Below, one piece after another: positions 17,993 through 25,492 of a stretch of 64,000 nucleotides of DNA. The stretch's first letter is position 1. Each line of letters begins with the position of its first letter. The stretch spans positions 20,390 to 84,389 of the forward strand of contig JBFWUM010000014.1 in assembly GCA_050247255.1 (NCBI GenBank), given 5' to 3'. Source of the stretch: JBFWUM01 sp050247255 (GTDB lineage: Bacteria; Acidobacteriota; Vicinamibacteria; Vicinamibacterales; UBA2999). Both the position numbers and the translations under genes were made by a program. The notes under the pieces were generated by a model. That model saw only the letters and a program-made list of their open reading frames with translations, was not told where the DNA came from and did not search any database.

Positions 17993-18667
17993 GTGCCCTC
18001 CAGGCGCCGCTCCTCCCGCGCGTCGCGCTCGCTGCCCAGGATCGAGCTGACGATCTTCATCGTCGGCGTGATCGCGGCGATCGCGTCTGGCGTCATCGCC
18101 TACCGCATCGTCGGCCCCTATGGCGACGGCTTCCTCAACATGTACTTGTACCGCATCCAGGATCCAGAGACGGGGAAGTGGGTCCTCGCGCGAAAGGGGC
18201 GCATGGCGGACGGCCGGGTGCGGTGGGTCCACTACGACGAGCAGACCCGACAGCTCGGGGCAGTCCGATACACCGCGGGCAACGGTTCGTTCGGCGTTCT
18301 CTACGAAGGCGGGAAGGTCACCGGCCTCGAGCACGACATTGACGGCGACGGGCGGGCTGACGTCCGCGACTATTACGACGCCGGGTCCGGGCTGGTTAAG
18401 GTCGGATTCTCACTGGCTGGCAACGGCATCATCGACGCCTGGGAATACCGCAACGCCGCCGGCGAGGTGGAAAAGATCGAGGTGTCGCGCCGGCAGGACG
18501 GCGTGATCGACCGCACCGAGTTCTACGAGGCCGGCCAGCTGGCCCGCGTCGAGGAAGACGACGACCGGAACGGCAAGACGGACCGCTGGCTCACGTACGA
18601 GGCCGGCATCCTGATGGAAGAAGCCGAGGACCGAAACGGCGACGGCACGCCCGACGCCAGGCACTAA
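17993..18667 (+). CDS. Membrane-anchored protein with calcium-loop-like DxDxDG repeats
   Basis: A 224-residue protein starting at GTG. One membrane segment (IELTIFIVGVIAAIASGVIA) near the N-terminus is followed by an exported region. At least three dockerin/EF-loop-like motifs occur: HDIDGDGRADVRDYYD, EDDDRNGKTDRW and EDRNGDGTPDAR at the very end. They recall the repeated acidic loops of type 3 thrombospondin-like calcium binders. I know no named family for the whole protein. Its TAA stop is part of the downstream CTAAGCA heptad repeat. Confidence 0.6.
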   Translation: MPSRRRSSRASRSLPRIELTIFIVGVIAAIASGVIAYRIVGPYGDGFLNMYLYRIQDPETGKWVLARKGRMADGRVRWVHYDEQTRQLGAVRYTAGNGSFGVLYEGGKVTGLEHDIDGDGRADVRDYYDAGSGLVKVGFSLAGNGIIDAWEYRNAAGEVEKIEVSRRQDGVIDRTEFYEAGQLARVEEDDDRNGKTDRWLTYEAGILMEEAEDRNGDGTPDARH

Positions 18668-18684
18668 GCACTAAGCACCAGGCA
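18657..18684 (+). repeat. Heptad repeat (CCAGGCA/CTAAGCA), four units
   Basis: Four in-phase 7-mers: CCAGGCA, CTAAGCA, CTAAGCA, CCAGGCA. The stop codon (TAA, 18665) of the preceding gene lies in the second unit. The CCAGGCA word recurs at 23301 and, as TGCCTGG, at 61497. Confidence 0.85.
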
Positions 18685-18758
18685 CCATTACAGACGAGCT
18701 TGTGTATACTTGCGCCGCAAGCTCTGGCGTTTCCTGCACCAATAGAAAGGATCGAGCG

Positions 18759-19331
18759 ATGCGCGTACTTCAGATTGCAGCCCTGGCGCTGCTGGTAACC
18801 GTGGCGTCGGCCATGCCGGCGCGGGCGCAGTCGTTCCCCGACGAATTCACGTGGGGCGTCCAGGGCGGCCTCGGCATGGGCTACGGCACCGTGCCGCCGG
18901 ACAGCGGCACGACGCGCGAGATGGGTTCGCCATTCGCTGGCGGCATCTTCGCCGCCATCCCGATTGGCGGCGGCTTCCGCTTCCAGCCGGAGTTCAAGTT
19001 CGACCATCGCGAGGTCACCATCGGCGGCATCACGACGAAGGCGAACTACCTGAGCGTGCCGCTGCTCTTCAGGAACGACTTTCTCGGCATCTTCATGACG
19101 CAGGGCGTGTCGCTCAACTTCCTGCGGAGCGCAACGGTGCTCGACAACGATTTCAAGGACGCCTACACGTCGCTTGATTACGGCATCATCATGGGCCTCG
19201 GCAAGACCGTCGGCCGCGTCAGCCTCGAGGGCCGCTGGGACACCGGCCTGCGCTCGTTCCAGAAGGACATCGGCGTCGGCGGCGTGCGCCATCGCGCCCT
19301 CACCGGCGTCGTCTCGGTTCACCTGAAGTAA
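18759..19331 (+). CDS. Outer-membrane beta-barrel protein
   Basis: A 190-residue exported protein. The signal peptide (LQIAALALLVTVASAMPARA) is followed by alternating amphipathic strands with aromatic and glycine residues, ending in VSVHLK, as in small PorT/OmpW-like barrels. AGAAAGGA about ten bases upstream supports the ATG at 18759 over earlier in-frame starts. A TATACT at 18705 could be a -10 box, but I see no clear -35. Role is probably structural or transport; nothing more can be told. Confidence 0.65.
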   Translation: MRVLQIAALALLVTVASAMPARAQSFPDEFTWGVQGGLGMGYGTVPPDSGTTREMGSPFAGGIFAAIPIGGGFRFQPEFKFDHREVTIGGITTKANYLSVPLLFRNDFLGIFMTQGVSLNFLRSATVLDNDFKDAYTSLDYGIIMGLGKTVGRVSLEGRWDTGLRSFQKDIGVGGVRHRALTGVVSVHLK

Positions 19332-19342
19332 CCAGCCGCGCC

Positions 19343-19412
19343 ATTGACGGATTTACGAATTGACGGATTGACGAAATTCGTCAATTCGTAGACCCGTCAT
19401 TTCGTCAATTCT
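19343..19412. repeat. Octad inverted-arm repeat element
   Basis: The left arm is four 8-mers (ATTGACGG, ATTTACGA, ATTGACGG, ATTGACGA). The right arm is their approximate inverse (TCAATTCG, TAGACCCG, TCATTTCG, TCAATTCT). It fills much of the space between the barrel gene and the GDP-fucose synthase gene and can fold into a long imperfect hairpin. Confidence 0.85.
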
Positions 19413-19467
19413 CCCGGTCACTGGCTTCGTTCTTTGAAGGGCCGGAGGCCTGTACACTAGGCCTTAG

Positions 19468-20409
19468 ATGTCCTCCGCACCGCGCATTTTCGTGGCGGGC
19501 CACCGCGGCCTGGTCGGCTCGGCCATCGTCCGCCGGCTGCAGCGGGACGGCGCGCGCAACCTGCTGCTGGCAACGCGCGCGGAGCTCGACCTGCGCGACC
19601 AGGCGGCGGTGAACGCCTGGTTCCAGCAGCACCGCCCGCAGCAGGTGTACCTCGTGGCCGGCACGGTCGGCGGCATCCTCGCCAACTCGACGCGCCCGGC
19701 GGAGTTCCTCTACGACAACCTCTTGATCCACGGCACGGTCATCCAGGCCGCGCACACGCACGGCGTCGAGAAGTTGCTCTACCTCGGAAGCTCCTGCATC
19801 TACCCGCGCGAGGCGCCGCAGCCGATGCGCGAGGAACACCTGCTCACCGGCCTCCTCGAACCGACCAACGAGCCGTACGCCATCGCCAAGATCGCCGGCA
19901 TCAAGATGTGCGAGACGTACAGGAAGCAGTACGGCGACAACTTCATCTCGGCCATGCCGACCAACCTGTACGGGCCGAATGACAACTTCGACCTCACCAG
20001 CTCGCACGTGCTGCCGGCGCTGATCCGCAAGTTCCATGATGCGAAGGTCGAGGGTCGGACGGATGTCACCGTGTGGGGCAGCGGCTCACCGAAGCGCGAG
20101 TTCCTCCACGTCGACGACCTGGCGGATGCGTGCGTGTTCCTCATGGCCCGCTACGAAGGCGCGCAGCACGTCAACGTCGGCACCGGCGAGGACCTCTCCA
20201 TTCGCGAGCTCGCCGAGATGATTCGCGATATCGTGCACCCGGATGCGCGTATCGTTTGGGATACCTCCAAGCCGGACGGCGCGCCTCGGAAGCTCCTCGA
20301 CGTCTCCCGCCTCCACGCCCTCGGCTGGCGCCACCAAACCTCCCTCCGCGACGGAATCCTTTCGACCTACCAATGGTATCTGGCTCAACAATTGACAAGG
20401 ACTCAATAG
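19468..20409 (+). CDS. fcl: GDP-L-fucose synthase
   Basis: A 313-residue extended SDR that would convert GDP-4-keto-6-deoxymannose to GDP-L-fucose with NADPH. It has IFVAGHRGLVGSAIVRRL (GxxGxxG), AGTVGGI, LGSSCIYPREAPQP, the catalytic PYAIAKIAG (Tyr-x3-Lys) and NLYGPNDNFD, all diagnostic of WcaG/Fcl. The partner GDP-mannose 4,6-dehydratase is not in this window. It likely supplies fucose to the same surface glycans made by the upstream locus. The strongest promoter seen in the window overlaps its 3' end and serves the next gene. Confidence 0.93.
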   Translation: MSSAPRIFVAGHRGLVGSAIVRRLQRDGARNLLLATRAELDLRDQAAVNAWFQQHRPQQVYLVAGTVGGILANSTRPAEFLYDNLLIHGTVIQAAHTHGVEKLLYLGSSCIYPREAPQPMREEHLLTGLLEPTNEPYAIAKIAGIKMCETYRKQYGDNFISAMPTNLYGPNDNFDLTSSHVLPALIRKFHDAKVEGRTDVTVWGSGSPKREFLHVDDLADACVFLMARYEGAQHVNVGTGEDLSIRELAEMIRDIVHPDARIVWDTSKPDGAPRKLLDVSRLHALGWRHQTSLRDGILSTYQWYLAQQLTRTQ

Positions 20410-20420
20410 GACATTATAGT
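20392..20420 (+). promoter_or_regulatory. Sigma-70-type promoter TTGACA-N17-TATAGT
   Basis: A consensus -35 (TTGACA, 20392-20397) is separated by exactly 17 bases from TATAGT (20415-20420). It overlaps the end of fcl and lies 46 bases upstream of the GTG of the zinc-ribbon gene, which is preceded by GGGAG. It should drive the three-gene set 20466-23367. Confidence 0.78.
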
Positions 20421-20465
20421 CTTTTGTAGTACTTAATACGGATTCTTGCCGGGAGATAACCACGC

Positions 20466-20795
20466 GTGGCGGTGTGCGGGCAGTGCGGGTCCATTCGAGT
20501 GCGCTCGGTCCGGGGAACGGCATTCGCCCGTCTCGTCAGCTGGACCCTGCGCAAGGAGATGATCTCCTGCGGCCGCTGCGGCTGGCAGGGGAGGGTTGAG
20601 CTGCGCTCAAGGCACAATGCTCAAGGCTCAAGGCGCAAATCCCATCGGGCAGGGCGCGTTGAACCGGTGCTTGCCGAGGAAATCACGCTCGAGCTGCCGC
20701 CGTTGAATGTGGAAGGGGGCGGAACTAACCTGCCGCAGCCACCACGCGACGACATTGACCTTGCCGCTCTCGATCGCGCGTTGAGCAACAAGTAA
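20466..20795 (+). CDS. Small zinc-ribbon protein
   Basis: A 109-residue protein with two Cys pairs, CGQCG near the N-terminus and CGRCG near residue 37, forming a likely zinc ribbon. The C-terminal half is unstructured and ends in DIDLAALDRAL. A GTG start at 20466 follows GGGAG and the strong promoter. Five copies of a 7-base repeat (20605-20639) are translated in the middle as low-complexity RSRHNAQGSRRKSHR, so the linker appears to be repeat-derived. It abuts the next gene directly. Function unknown. Confidence 0.6.
   Translation: MAVCGQCGSIRVRSVRGTAFARLVSWTLRKEMISCGRCGWQGRVELRSRHNAQGSRRKSHRAGRVEPVLAEEITLELPPLNVEGGGTNLPQPPRDDIDLAALDRALSNK
20605..20639 (+). repeat. Heptad repeat (GCTCAAG) inside a coding region
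   Basis: Five in-phase 7-mers: GCTCAAG, GCACAAT, GCTCAAG, GCTCAAG, GCGCAAA. It lies within the zinc-ribbon gene, between the Cys pairs and the C-terminal acidic part. Only one arm is present. Confidence 0.85.
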
Positions 20796-21497
20796 ATGGC
20801 CCTCCGCATCGCCATCGATCTCGACGGCACCATCGCCGACATGGAAGGCGCGCTGCAGCACCACGCCGAAGTGCTGTTCGGCAAGGGTGTCGAACTGCGC
20901 GGCGACAGCTCCAGCCTCGAGCATGTCATGAGCCCGGAAGGCATCGATACCGGTGAGGTCGTGCTGAAGCGCGGGCGCGGCCTCAGCGATCGGCAAATGC
21001 GCGAGCTGTGGGAGTACGTCGGCCGCATCGAGAACTTCTGGACGACGCTGCAGGAGATCGAACCCGGGTCGGTGTCGACGCTTGCCGAGATGGCGGCGGC
21101 GCACAGGTGGGAAGTCCTGTTCCTGACGCAGCGCCCCGCCACCGCCGGCGCCACGTCACAGGTACAGTCGCAGCGCTGGCTGAAGAAGCACGGCTTCGAG
21201 ATGCCGTCGGTCTTCGTGATGAAAGGCTCGCGCGGCAAGGTGGCCGCGGCGCTTGACCTGCACGCCGTGATCGACGACCGCGCCGAGAACTGCCTCGACG
21301 TCGCCACCGAGTCGAAGGCGCGGCCGCTGCTGATCTGGCGGCACGACCCGGCCAACATCCCGCCCGGCGCGCGCCGTCTCGGCATCGAGCCGCTGCTGTC
21401 GTTTGCCGACGCGATCGAACAGCTCCACCAGATGGGCAGCGCCTCGCGCCGCAAGCCCGGCACCATGGAACGCCTGCGCAACACGATCGGGATCTGA
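20796..21497 (+). CDS. HAD-like 5'-nucleotidase-type hydrolase
   Basis: A 233-residue HAD-fold protein with RIAIDLDGTIADMEG at the N-terminus (DxD nucleophile) and LFLTQRPATAG in the motif II position. AVIDDRAENCLDVA provides the late acidic motif. The arrangement resembles 5'(3')-deoxyribonucleotidase (NT5C) relatives. It starts immediately after the zinc-ribbon stop and is followed by a histidine kinase, so all three are probably one transcript. Substrate is not predictable. Confidence 0.68.
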   Translation: MALRIAIDLDGTIADMEGALQHHAEVLFGKGVELRGDSSSLEHVMSPEGIDTGEVVLKRGRGLSDRQMRELWEYVGRIENFWTTLQEIEPGSVSTLAEMAAAHRWEVLFLTQRPATAGATSQVQSQRWLKKHGFEMPSVFVMKGSRGKVAAALDLHAVIDDRAENCLDVATESKARPLLIWRHDPANIPPGARRLGIEPLLSFADAIEQLHQMGSASRRKPGTMERLRNTIGI

Positions 21498-21504
21498 TCC
21501 CCAC

Positions 21505-23367
21505 ATGATTCCGTCCGCCCTGTTCGTCAGCGCGGCGCTCGCACTCTGGCTGGCGTTCCTGATCATTTCGCGTCGCCGCCCGACCGCCGGGATCACGGCC
21601 GCCGTCTGGATGCTCGTCGGCATCGCCGTCTGGTGCACCACCAGCGCGCTGCACGGCCTGGCCGACACGCTGGCCCTCAAGATCTTCTGGTCGAAGGTGC
21701 AGTACGCCGGCATGGTCTCGGTGCCGCCGATGTGGCTGCTGTTCGCCGGCGAGTACGCCGGCGCCGACTGGGTTCGCGATCGCCGGCTGCGGCTGCTCAT
21801 CGGCAGCGCCGCGGTGACGACGTTCGCGCTGGCGGTCACCAACGAGTGGCATCACCTGATCTGGAGCGACATCACCGAGCAGCCGGACGGGCGCGTCATC
21901 TACTCGCACGGCGGCTGGTTCTGGTTCGCGGTCGTCGTGCACTACGCGGAACTGCTGGCCGGCGCCGCCGTCTTCTTCCAGACGATGCGACGATCGCCGG
22001 AGGCGTTCCGCGGCCAGCTGCTGGCGGTGATTGCTGCCAGCCTGCTTCCCTGGGCGTTCAACGCGCTCTACCTGGGCGGCTTCCTGCTGGTTCCGGGTTT
22101 CGACCTGACGCCGCTGGCGTTCGCGGCGTCGACGCTGCTGCTCACCTGGGCGGTCTACCGCAACCAGCTGTTCGACCTCGTGCCGGTGGCGCGCGACGTG
22201 CTCGTCGACAGCCTCGGCGACGCGGTGATCGTGCTCGATCCGTCACGCCGCGTCCTCGACCTCAACGCCGCGGCGCGCTTCATGGCCGGCCAGCCCGAAC
22301 ACTGGCTCGGCGAGCCGGTGGATCGGCTGTTTGCGTTCCTCGGCACTGCGAACACCGGCTTCGGCGCCAGCCCGGTGCCGGCGGTTGTCTCGACGCCCGG
22401 GCCCGATCCACGCCACTACGAGGTGCGCGTCACCCCGGTCCGCAACCGCGATCACCACTACGCCGCCACCGTCGTCCTGCTTCGCGACGTGACCGAACAG
22501 CGCAAGGCGGCGGAGGAGCGCGATGCGCTCCAGGTGCGCGTGCAGGAGCAGCAGAAGCGCGAGAGCCTGAGCGTGATGGCCGGCGGGCTGGCGCACGACT
22601 TCAACAACCTGCTCGCCGGCATCATCGGCAACGCCGACCTGCTGGCGCTGCAGGTGCCGCGCTCGAGCGAGATGAGCAGCCATGTCGGCTCCATCATCCT
22701 CGGCGCGCAGCGCGCCGCCGACCTGGTGTCGAAGATGCTCGCCTATGCCGGCGAACGCCACGGATCGACCGAGCGCATCGATCTCGACGTCCTGATCACG
22801 GAGCTCCTCGACCTGCTCCGCGCCTCGGCAGGACGCCACTGCACGCTGCGCTACGAGGGGCACACCGCGCCGATCGTTGCTGATGCGACACAGATCCGGC
22901 AGGTGGCGATGAACCTGATCATCAATGCCGCCGAGGCGGTCGACGAAGGCGGCATCGTCACCATCACGACCGGCGTCGAGCGCCTTTCGGCCTGGCAGCT
23001 CGCCGACATGCGCGTCGGCAACGACGCCGAGCCGGGCGACTACGCCTACCTGCAGGTCCGCGACAACGGCCCCGGCATGGACGCGGCCACGGTCGGCCGG
23101 ATCTTCAACCCGTTCTTCACCACCAAACCTTCCGGCCACGGCCTCGGCCTCGCCGCCGTCCAGGGCATCGTCCGCGGCCACCATGGCGCGCTGCGCGTCG
23201 ACAGCACGGTCGGCGCGGGCTCGCGGTTCTGCGTCTGGTTTCCGGTCGCCTTCGGCGACGTGAAGGGGGAAGGTGGAAGGGGGAAGGGGGAAGGGCTGGG
23301 CCAGGAACCAGGCACCAGGCACGAGGAACCAGGCAGCGGCTACGAAGTCGCCTGCGTCCGCGCCTGA
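21505..23367 (+). CDS. Sensor histidine kinase with 7TM N-terminus and PAS domain
   Basis: A 620-residue kinase. About seven membrane segments fill residues 1-220 (histidine-kinase N-terminal 7TM type), followed by a PAS-like region at about 225-340. The phospho-acceptor is His364 in GLAHDFNNLLAGIIG. The ATPase has NLIINAAEAV, DNGPGMD and GHGLGLAAVQG. The last 34 residues (KGEGGRGKGEGLGQEPG onwards) are encoded by a heptad repeat and are unlikely to be a domain. No receiver domain is attached, so the partner regulator is unknown; the sigma-54 activator at 25493 is a candidate. The ATG at 21505 was chosen over 21403 because the latter lies inside the HAD gene. Confidence 0.85.
   Translation: MIPSALFVSAALALWLAFLIISRRRPTAGITAAVWMLVGIAVWCTTSALHGLADTLALKIFWSKVQYAGMVSVPPMWLLFAGEYAGADWVRDRRLRLLIGSAAVTTFALAVTNEWHHLIWSDITEQPDGRVIYSHGGWFWFAVVVHYAELLAGAAVFFQTMRRSPEAFRGQLLAVIAASLLPWAFNALYLGGFLLVPGFDLTPLAFAASTLLLTWAVYRNQLFDLVPVARDVLVDSLGDAVIVLDPSRRVLDLNAAARFMAGQPEHWLGEPVDRLFAFLGTANTGFGASPVPAVVSTPGPDPRHYEVRVTPVRNRDHHYAATVVLLRDVTEQRKAAEERDALQVRVQEQQKRESLSVMAGGLAHDFNNLLAGIIGNADLLALQVPRSSEMSSHVGSIILGAQRAADLVSKMLAYAGERHGSTERIDLDVLITELLDLLRASAGRHCTLRYEGHTAPIVADATQIRQVAMNLIINAAEAVDEGGIVTITTGVERLSAWQLADMRVGNDAEPGDYAYLQVRDNGPGMDAATVGRIFNPFFTTKPSGHGLGLAAVQGIVRGHHGALRVDSTVGAGSRFCVWFPVAFGDVKGEGGRGKGEGLGQEPGTRHEEPGSGYEVACVRA
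23264..23335 (+). repeat. Heptad repeats (AGGGGGA)n and (CCAGGCA)n in the kinase 3' end
   Basis: Units AGGGGGA, AGGTGGA, AGGGGGA and AGGGGGA are followed by AGGGCTGGG and then CCAGGAA, CCAGGCA, CCAGGCA, CGAGGAA and CCAGGCA. All are exact 7-mers in phase apart from the linker. The array encodes most of the last 34 residues of the histidine kinase. Confidence 0.88.
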
Positions 23368-23495
23368 TCGTCGCTGCTTGCACTTTCTCACCGACGATGC
23401 CATCGTCTCGATAGCGGAAACAGCGTACCTTCCCCCGTGATCGTCGAGATCGGGCCGAAAACGCGCTGGCACACTCGCTGCTCCAACGGACCGGC

Positions 23496-23969
23496 ATGCT
23501 GGATCACGAACTGAACGATCGTTTCGTTGGCATGGACCGCCGCTTCGACCGGCTGGAACGCCTCATCGTCGATCGACTCGACGGCNNNNNNNNNNNNNNN
23601 NNNNNNNNNNNNNNNNNNNNNNNNNNNNNNNNNNNNNNNNNNNNNNNNNNNNNNNNNNNNNNNNNNNNNNNNNNNNNNNNNNNNNTCGACCAGCGGCTTG
23701 CGGGCGTCGACCGGCAGTTCGAGGGAGTTGGCCAGCGGTTGGACGGCATCGACGAGCGGTTGGACGGCATCGACCAGCGGGTTGCGGACACGCGCACGCA
23801 CATGGACGTCATAGCCGAGGGCCTGCGTGACGACATCCGCCTGGTCGCAGAAGGTTATGACGCGCTTCGATCGGACGTGACCGATCTCAAGGCCGGCCAG
23901 GCGAGGCTGGAAGCGAAGTTCGACCGGCTGGAACTGCGACAGCGAGCGCTAGAGCGCCGCTCCCCCTAA
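23496..23969 (+). CDS. Coiled-coil repeat protein (interrupted by assembly gap)
   Basis: A small protein made of a heptad coiled coil with repeats of the type RLDGIDERLDGIDQRVAD, encoded by 21-base units. The assembly gap at 23586-23685 falls in the repeat, so the true length and frame are uncertain. The C-terminus (DLKAGQARLEAKFDRLELRQ) continues the coil. I see no enzyme domain. The ATG at 23496 is the first plausible start. The 3' end overlaps the convergent Dabb gene by 21 bases. Confidence 0.55.
   Translation: MLDHELNDRFVGMDRRFDRLERLIVDRLDGXXXXXXXXXXXXXXXXXXXXXXXXXXXXXXXXXXDQRLAGVDRQFEGVGQRLDGIDERLDGIDQRVADTRTHMDVIAEGLRDDIRLVAEGYDALRSDVTDLKAGQARLEAKFDRLELRQRALERRSP
23586..23685. other. 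Assembly gap (100 N) in a tandem repeat
   Basis: The flanks do not share a long overlap. The gap lies within 21-base coiled-coil repeats, so it probably reflects an unresolved repeat of unknown true size. Confidence 0.9.
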
Positions 23970-24308
23970 CAGCGCCCTTAGCCCGCTGGCGCTGTCCTCC
24001 ATTTCGAAGTCATAGATCTGCGTCGCTTCGAGCGAAGCCCAGAAGCGCTGCGACAGCTCGTCGTGCGCAGGGTGGCCGAGGTACGCCTCGAGGCCGGCGC
24101 GATCGTCGAACTCGATCACCGCGATGTAGGGGAAGTCTGGCTGCGGCAGCTGCTCGTACTGCGCGCCGATGCGCGCGCGGCGGCCGACGGTGGCCCGCCT
24201 GACCGATGGCACGCTGGTCAACGCGCGTTCGAGCGCAACGACGAACCGCTGCGCATCGTCAGCGGACAGGTCAGGCTTCGGGCGGAACAGCACGACGTGG
24301 GACAGCAT
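23949..24308 (-). CDS. Dabb-domain (stress-responsive alpha/beta barrel) protein
   Basis: A 119-residue ferredoxin-like-fold protein. It begins MLSHVVLFRPKPDL, a typical Dabb opening, and has FPYIAVIEFDDRAGLEAYLG followed by HPAHDEL. Dabb proteins are small dimeric barrels of mostly unknown function. The ATG at 24308 was chosen because upstream codons are pure heptad repeat. The repeat abuts the start codon and no Shine-Dalgarno sequence is visible, so initiation may be weak or leaderless. Confidence 0.78.
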   Translation of the reverse strand: MLSHVVLFRPKPDLSADDAQRFVVALERALTSVPSVRRATVGRRARIGAQYEQLPQPDFPYIAVIEFDDRAGLEAYLGHPAHDELSQRFWASLEATQIYDFEMEDSASGLRALLGGAAL

Positions 24309-24427
24309 GGTGGTCGGTGGTCGGAGGTAGGTGGTAGATGGTAGTTGGTGCTTGGTGCCTGGTGCCCCTGTGCTTCTTCTACCACCGACCACCGACCACC
24401 ATCTACCACCGACCATCGACCATCAGC
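24309..24427. repeat. Heptad inverted-arm element (GGTGGTC / CGACCAC)
   Basis: The left arm is eight 7-mers (GGTGGTC, GGTGGTC, GGAGGTA, GGTGGTA, GATGGTA, GTTGGTG, CTTGGTG, CCTGGTG). A short spacer is followed by a right arm (CTACCAC, CGACCAC, CGACCAC, CATCTAC, CACCGAC, CATCGAC, CATCAGC). The left arm starts at the base next to the Dabb ATG; the right arm supplies the stop codon of the gene at 24423. Confidence 0.9.
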
Positions 24428-25301
24428 GCCTTCGCGGCCCCTTGCCCGCGGGACGACTCGTTCGCGGGCGGAAAGGCCGCCCCCCACGCTCCGGCGGCCC
24501 CGGCGGCTCGATGCGCGGCTCGTCGGCGCGCGGTGGGCGTTTGGGATCTTCATCGCCTCGCCGCGGCTCACGGTCCGGCCGCGGGCCGCGCGGGGGTTTG
24601 TCCTCGTGCTTCTGACCCCATGCCTTGGGCCCGCTCGGCGGACGGGATTTCCAGTTGGGACGCGCTTCGCGGCGCATGGGATCGCCATGGGGTCTTTCGC
24701 GCCACTCGGGTTTCGGCGGCCGGCTGCGCCAATCCGCCTTCGGCGGTCGGCTCCGCCAGTCACCCTGCGGCCCGCCTTCGTGCGATGGTTTCCAGTCACG
24801 CTTCGGCGCGGCAGGCTTGGCGGCGGGCCCGCTCGGCGGCCACTGCGGCCTCACTTCCGCCTTGAGCGGATCGCCGTGGAACTTCCGCGGCCCAGATCCC
24901 TTTCCCAGCCCTTCCCCCTTCCCCCTTCCCCCTTCTCCCTTGTCGTATTTCGCCCGCTTCTCGAACTTCTCCGCGCGCCAGCGCTGATTCCGCTCCTTCT
25001 TCTGATCCTTGAAATGCTGCCGCGCGTCGCGATGCTCCCCGCCGGGGCGCCAACTGCGGCCTCGACTCTTCTCCGGGACTGAAGTCCCGGAGCTCCGATC
25101 GCCGGAGCCCTGAAGGCGCGCGGCGCGCGCTTCCTCGGGCCCGGCCCAGAGCTTCCCCTGCGCGAAGTACTTCATCTCCGCGTCCGGATGCTTCTCGCGG
25201 ATCCGCTGGAACGTCGGCAGCAGCTCCTCGCGATCGGTCGCTCGAAACGCGGTGGGCATCCCGCCGGCGATGATGGTCCAGTAGACGAAGCGTGGTGGCA
25301 T
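24423..25301 (-). CDS. Basic low-complexity hypothetical protein
   Basis: A 292-residue protein of unknown function. The first 60 residues (RFVYWTIIAGGMPTAFRA, then RIREKHPDAEMKYFAQGKLW) look like a real folded segment. The rest is highly charged and proline-rich, with repeats such as WRSRPPKADWRSRPPKPEW. Two translated repeat insertions are visible: a TGAA-loop hairpin (25071-25092, read SSGTSVPEK) and an AGGGGGA heptad array (24904-24941, read KGEGGRGKGEG). Its stop codon lies in the heptad element next to the Dabb gene. It could be an RNA-binding tail protein, but this is a guess. Confidence 0.5.
   Translation of the reverse strand: MPPRFVYWTIIAGGMPTAFRATDREELLPTFQRIREKHPDAEMKYFAQGKLWAGPEEARAARLQGSGDRSSGTSVPEKSRGRSWRPGGEHRDARQHFKDQKKERNQRWRAEKFEKRAKYDKGEGGRGKGEGLGKGSGPRKFHGDPLKAEVRPQWPPSGPAAKPAAPKRDWKPSHEGGPQGDWRSRPPKADWRSRPPKPEWRERPHGDPMRREARPNWKSRPPSGPKAWGQKHEDKPPRGPRPDREPRRGDEDPKRPPRADEPRIEPPGPPERGGRPFRPRTSRPAGKGPRRR
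24904..24941 (-). repeat. AGGGGGA heptad array inside a coding region
   Basis: About four units of the GGGGGAA word plus the AAGGGCTGGG linker seen at the other copies. On the minus strand it is read in the KGEGG frame within the basic hypothetical protein. Confidence 0.85.
25071..25092. repeat. Perfect TGAA-loop hairpin (9-bp stem) in a coding region
   Basis: CTCCGGGAC, loop TGAA, GTCCCGGAG. It is located inside the basic hypothetical gene and is followed by a second small hairpin around 25092-25107. Confidence 0.85.
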
Positions 25302-25318
25302 GGTGAGCTATGCAGTGG

Positions 25319-25356
25319 TTAGGGGGAAGGGGTTGGGGGGAAGGGCTGGGCTAGTC
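25319..25356 (+). repeat. GGGGGAA-type heptad remnant
   Basis: TTAGGGGGAAGGGGTTGG, then GGGGAAGGGCTGGGCTAG. It shares the GGGCTGGGCTAG tail with the copy at 57270 and lies upstream of the basic hypothetical gene. Confidence 0.75.
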
Positions 25357-25394
25357 ATGAGGACAAGGGCATTAGTCTTCAGGCGACCGATCAT

Positions 25395-25478
25395 GCAGGT
25401 GGGTTCGGTATGTCCGGAGCAAAAGCGTAGACACTCGAAGACAGCGCTTTTGCGGAGCGACATACCGAACCCACCTGC
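25395..25478. repeat. Large inverted repeat (20-bp perfect outer arms)
   Basis: The outer arms, 25395-25414 and 25459-25478, are perfect inverted copies of 20 bp. The inner arms GCAAAAGCG and CGCTTTTGC (25419-25427, 25445-25453) are also perfect. The loop is about 17 bases. It lies 14 bases past the stop of the sigma-54 activator. No transposase gene is present; it could be a MITE-like element or a terminator/RNA structure. Confidence 0.88.
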
Positions 25479-25492
25479 GTTCAATGGAGCTC

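Noticed and set aside
18701..18710. Extended -10 promoter of the barrel gene
   Set aside because: TATACT is present but the TG is misplaced and no -35 was found.
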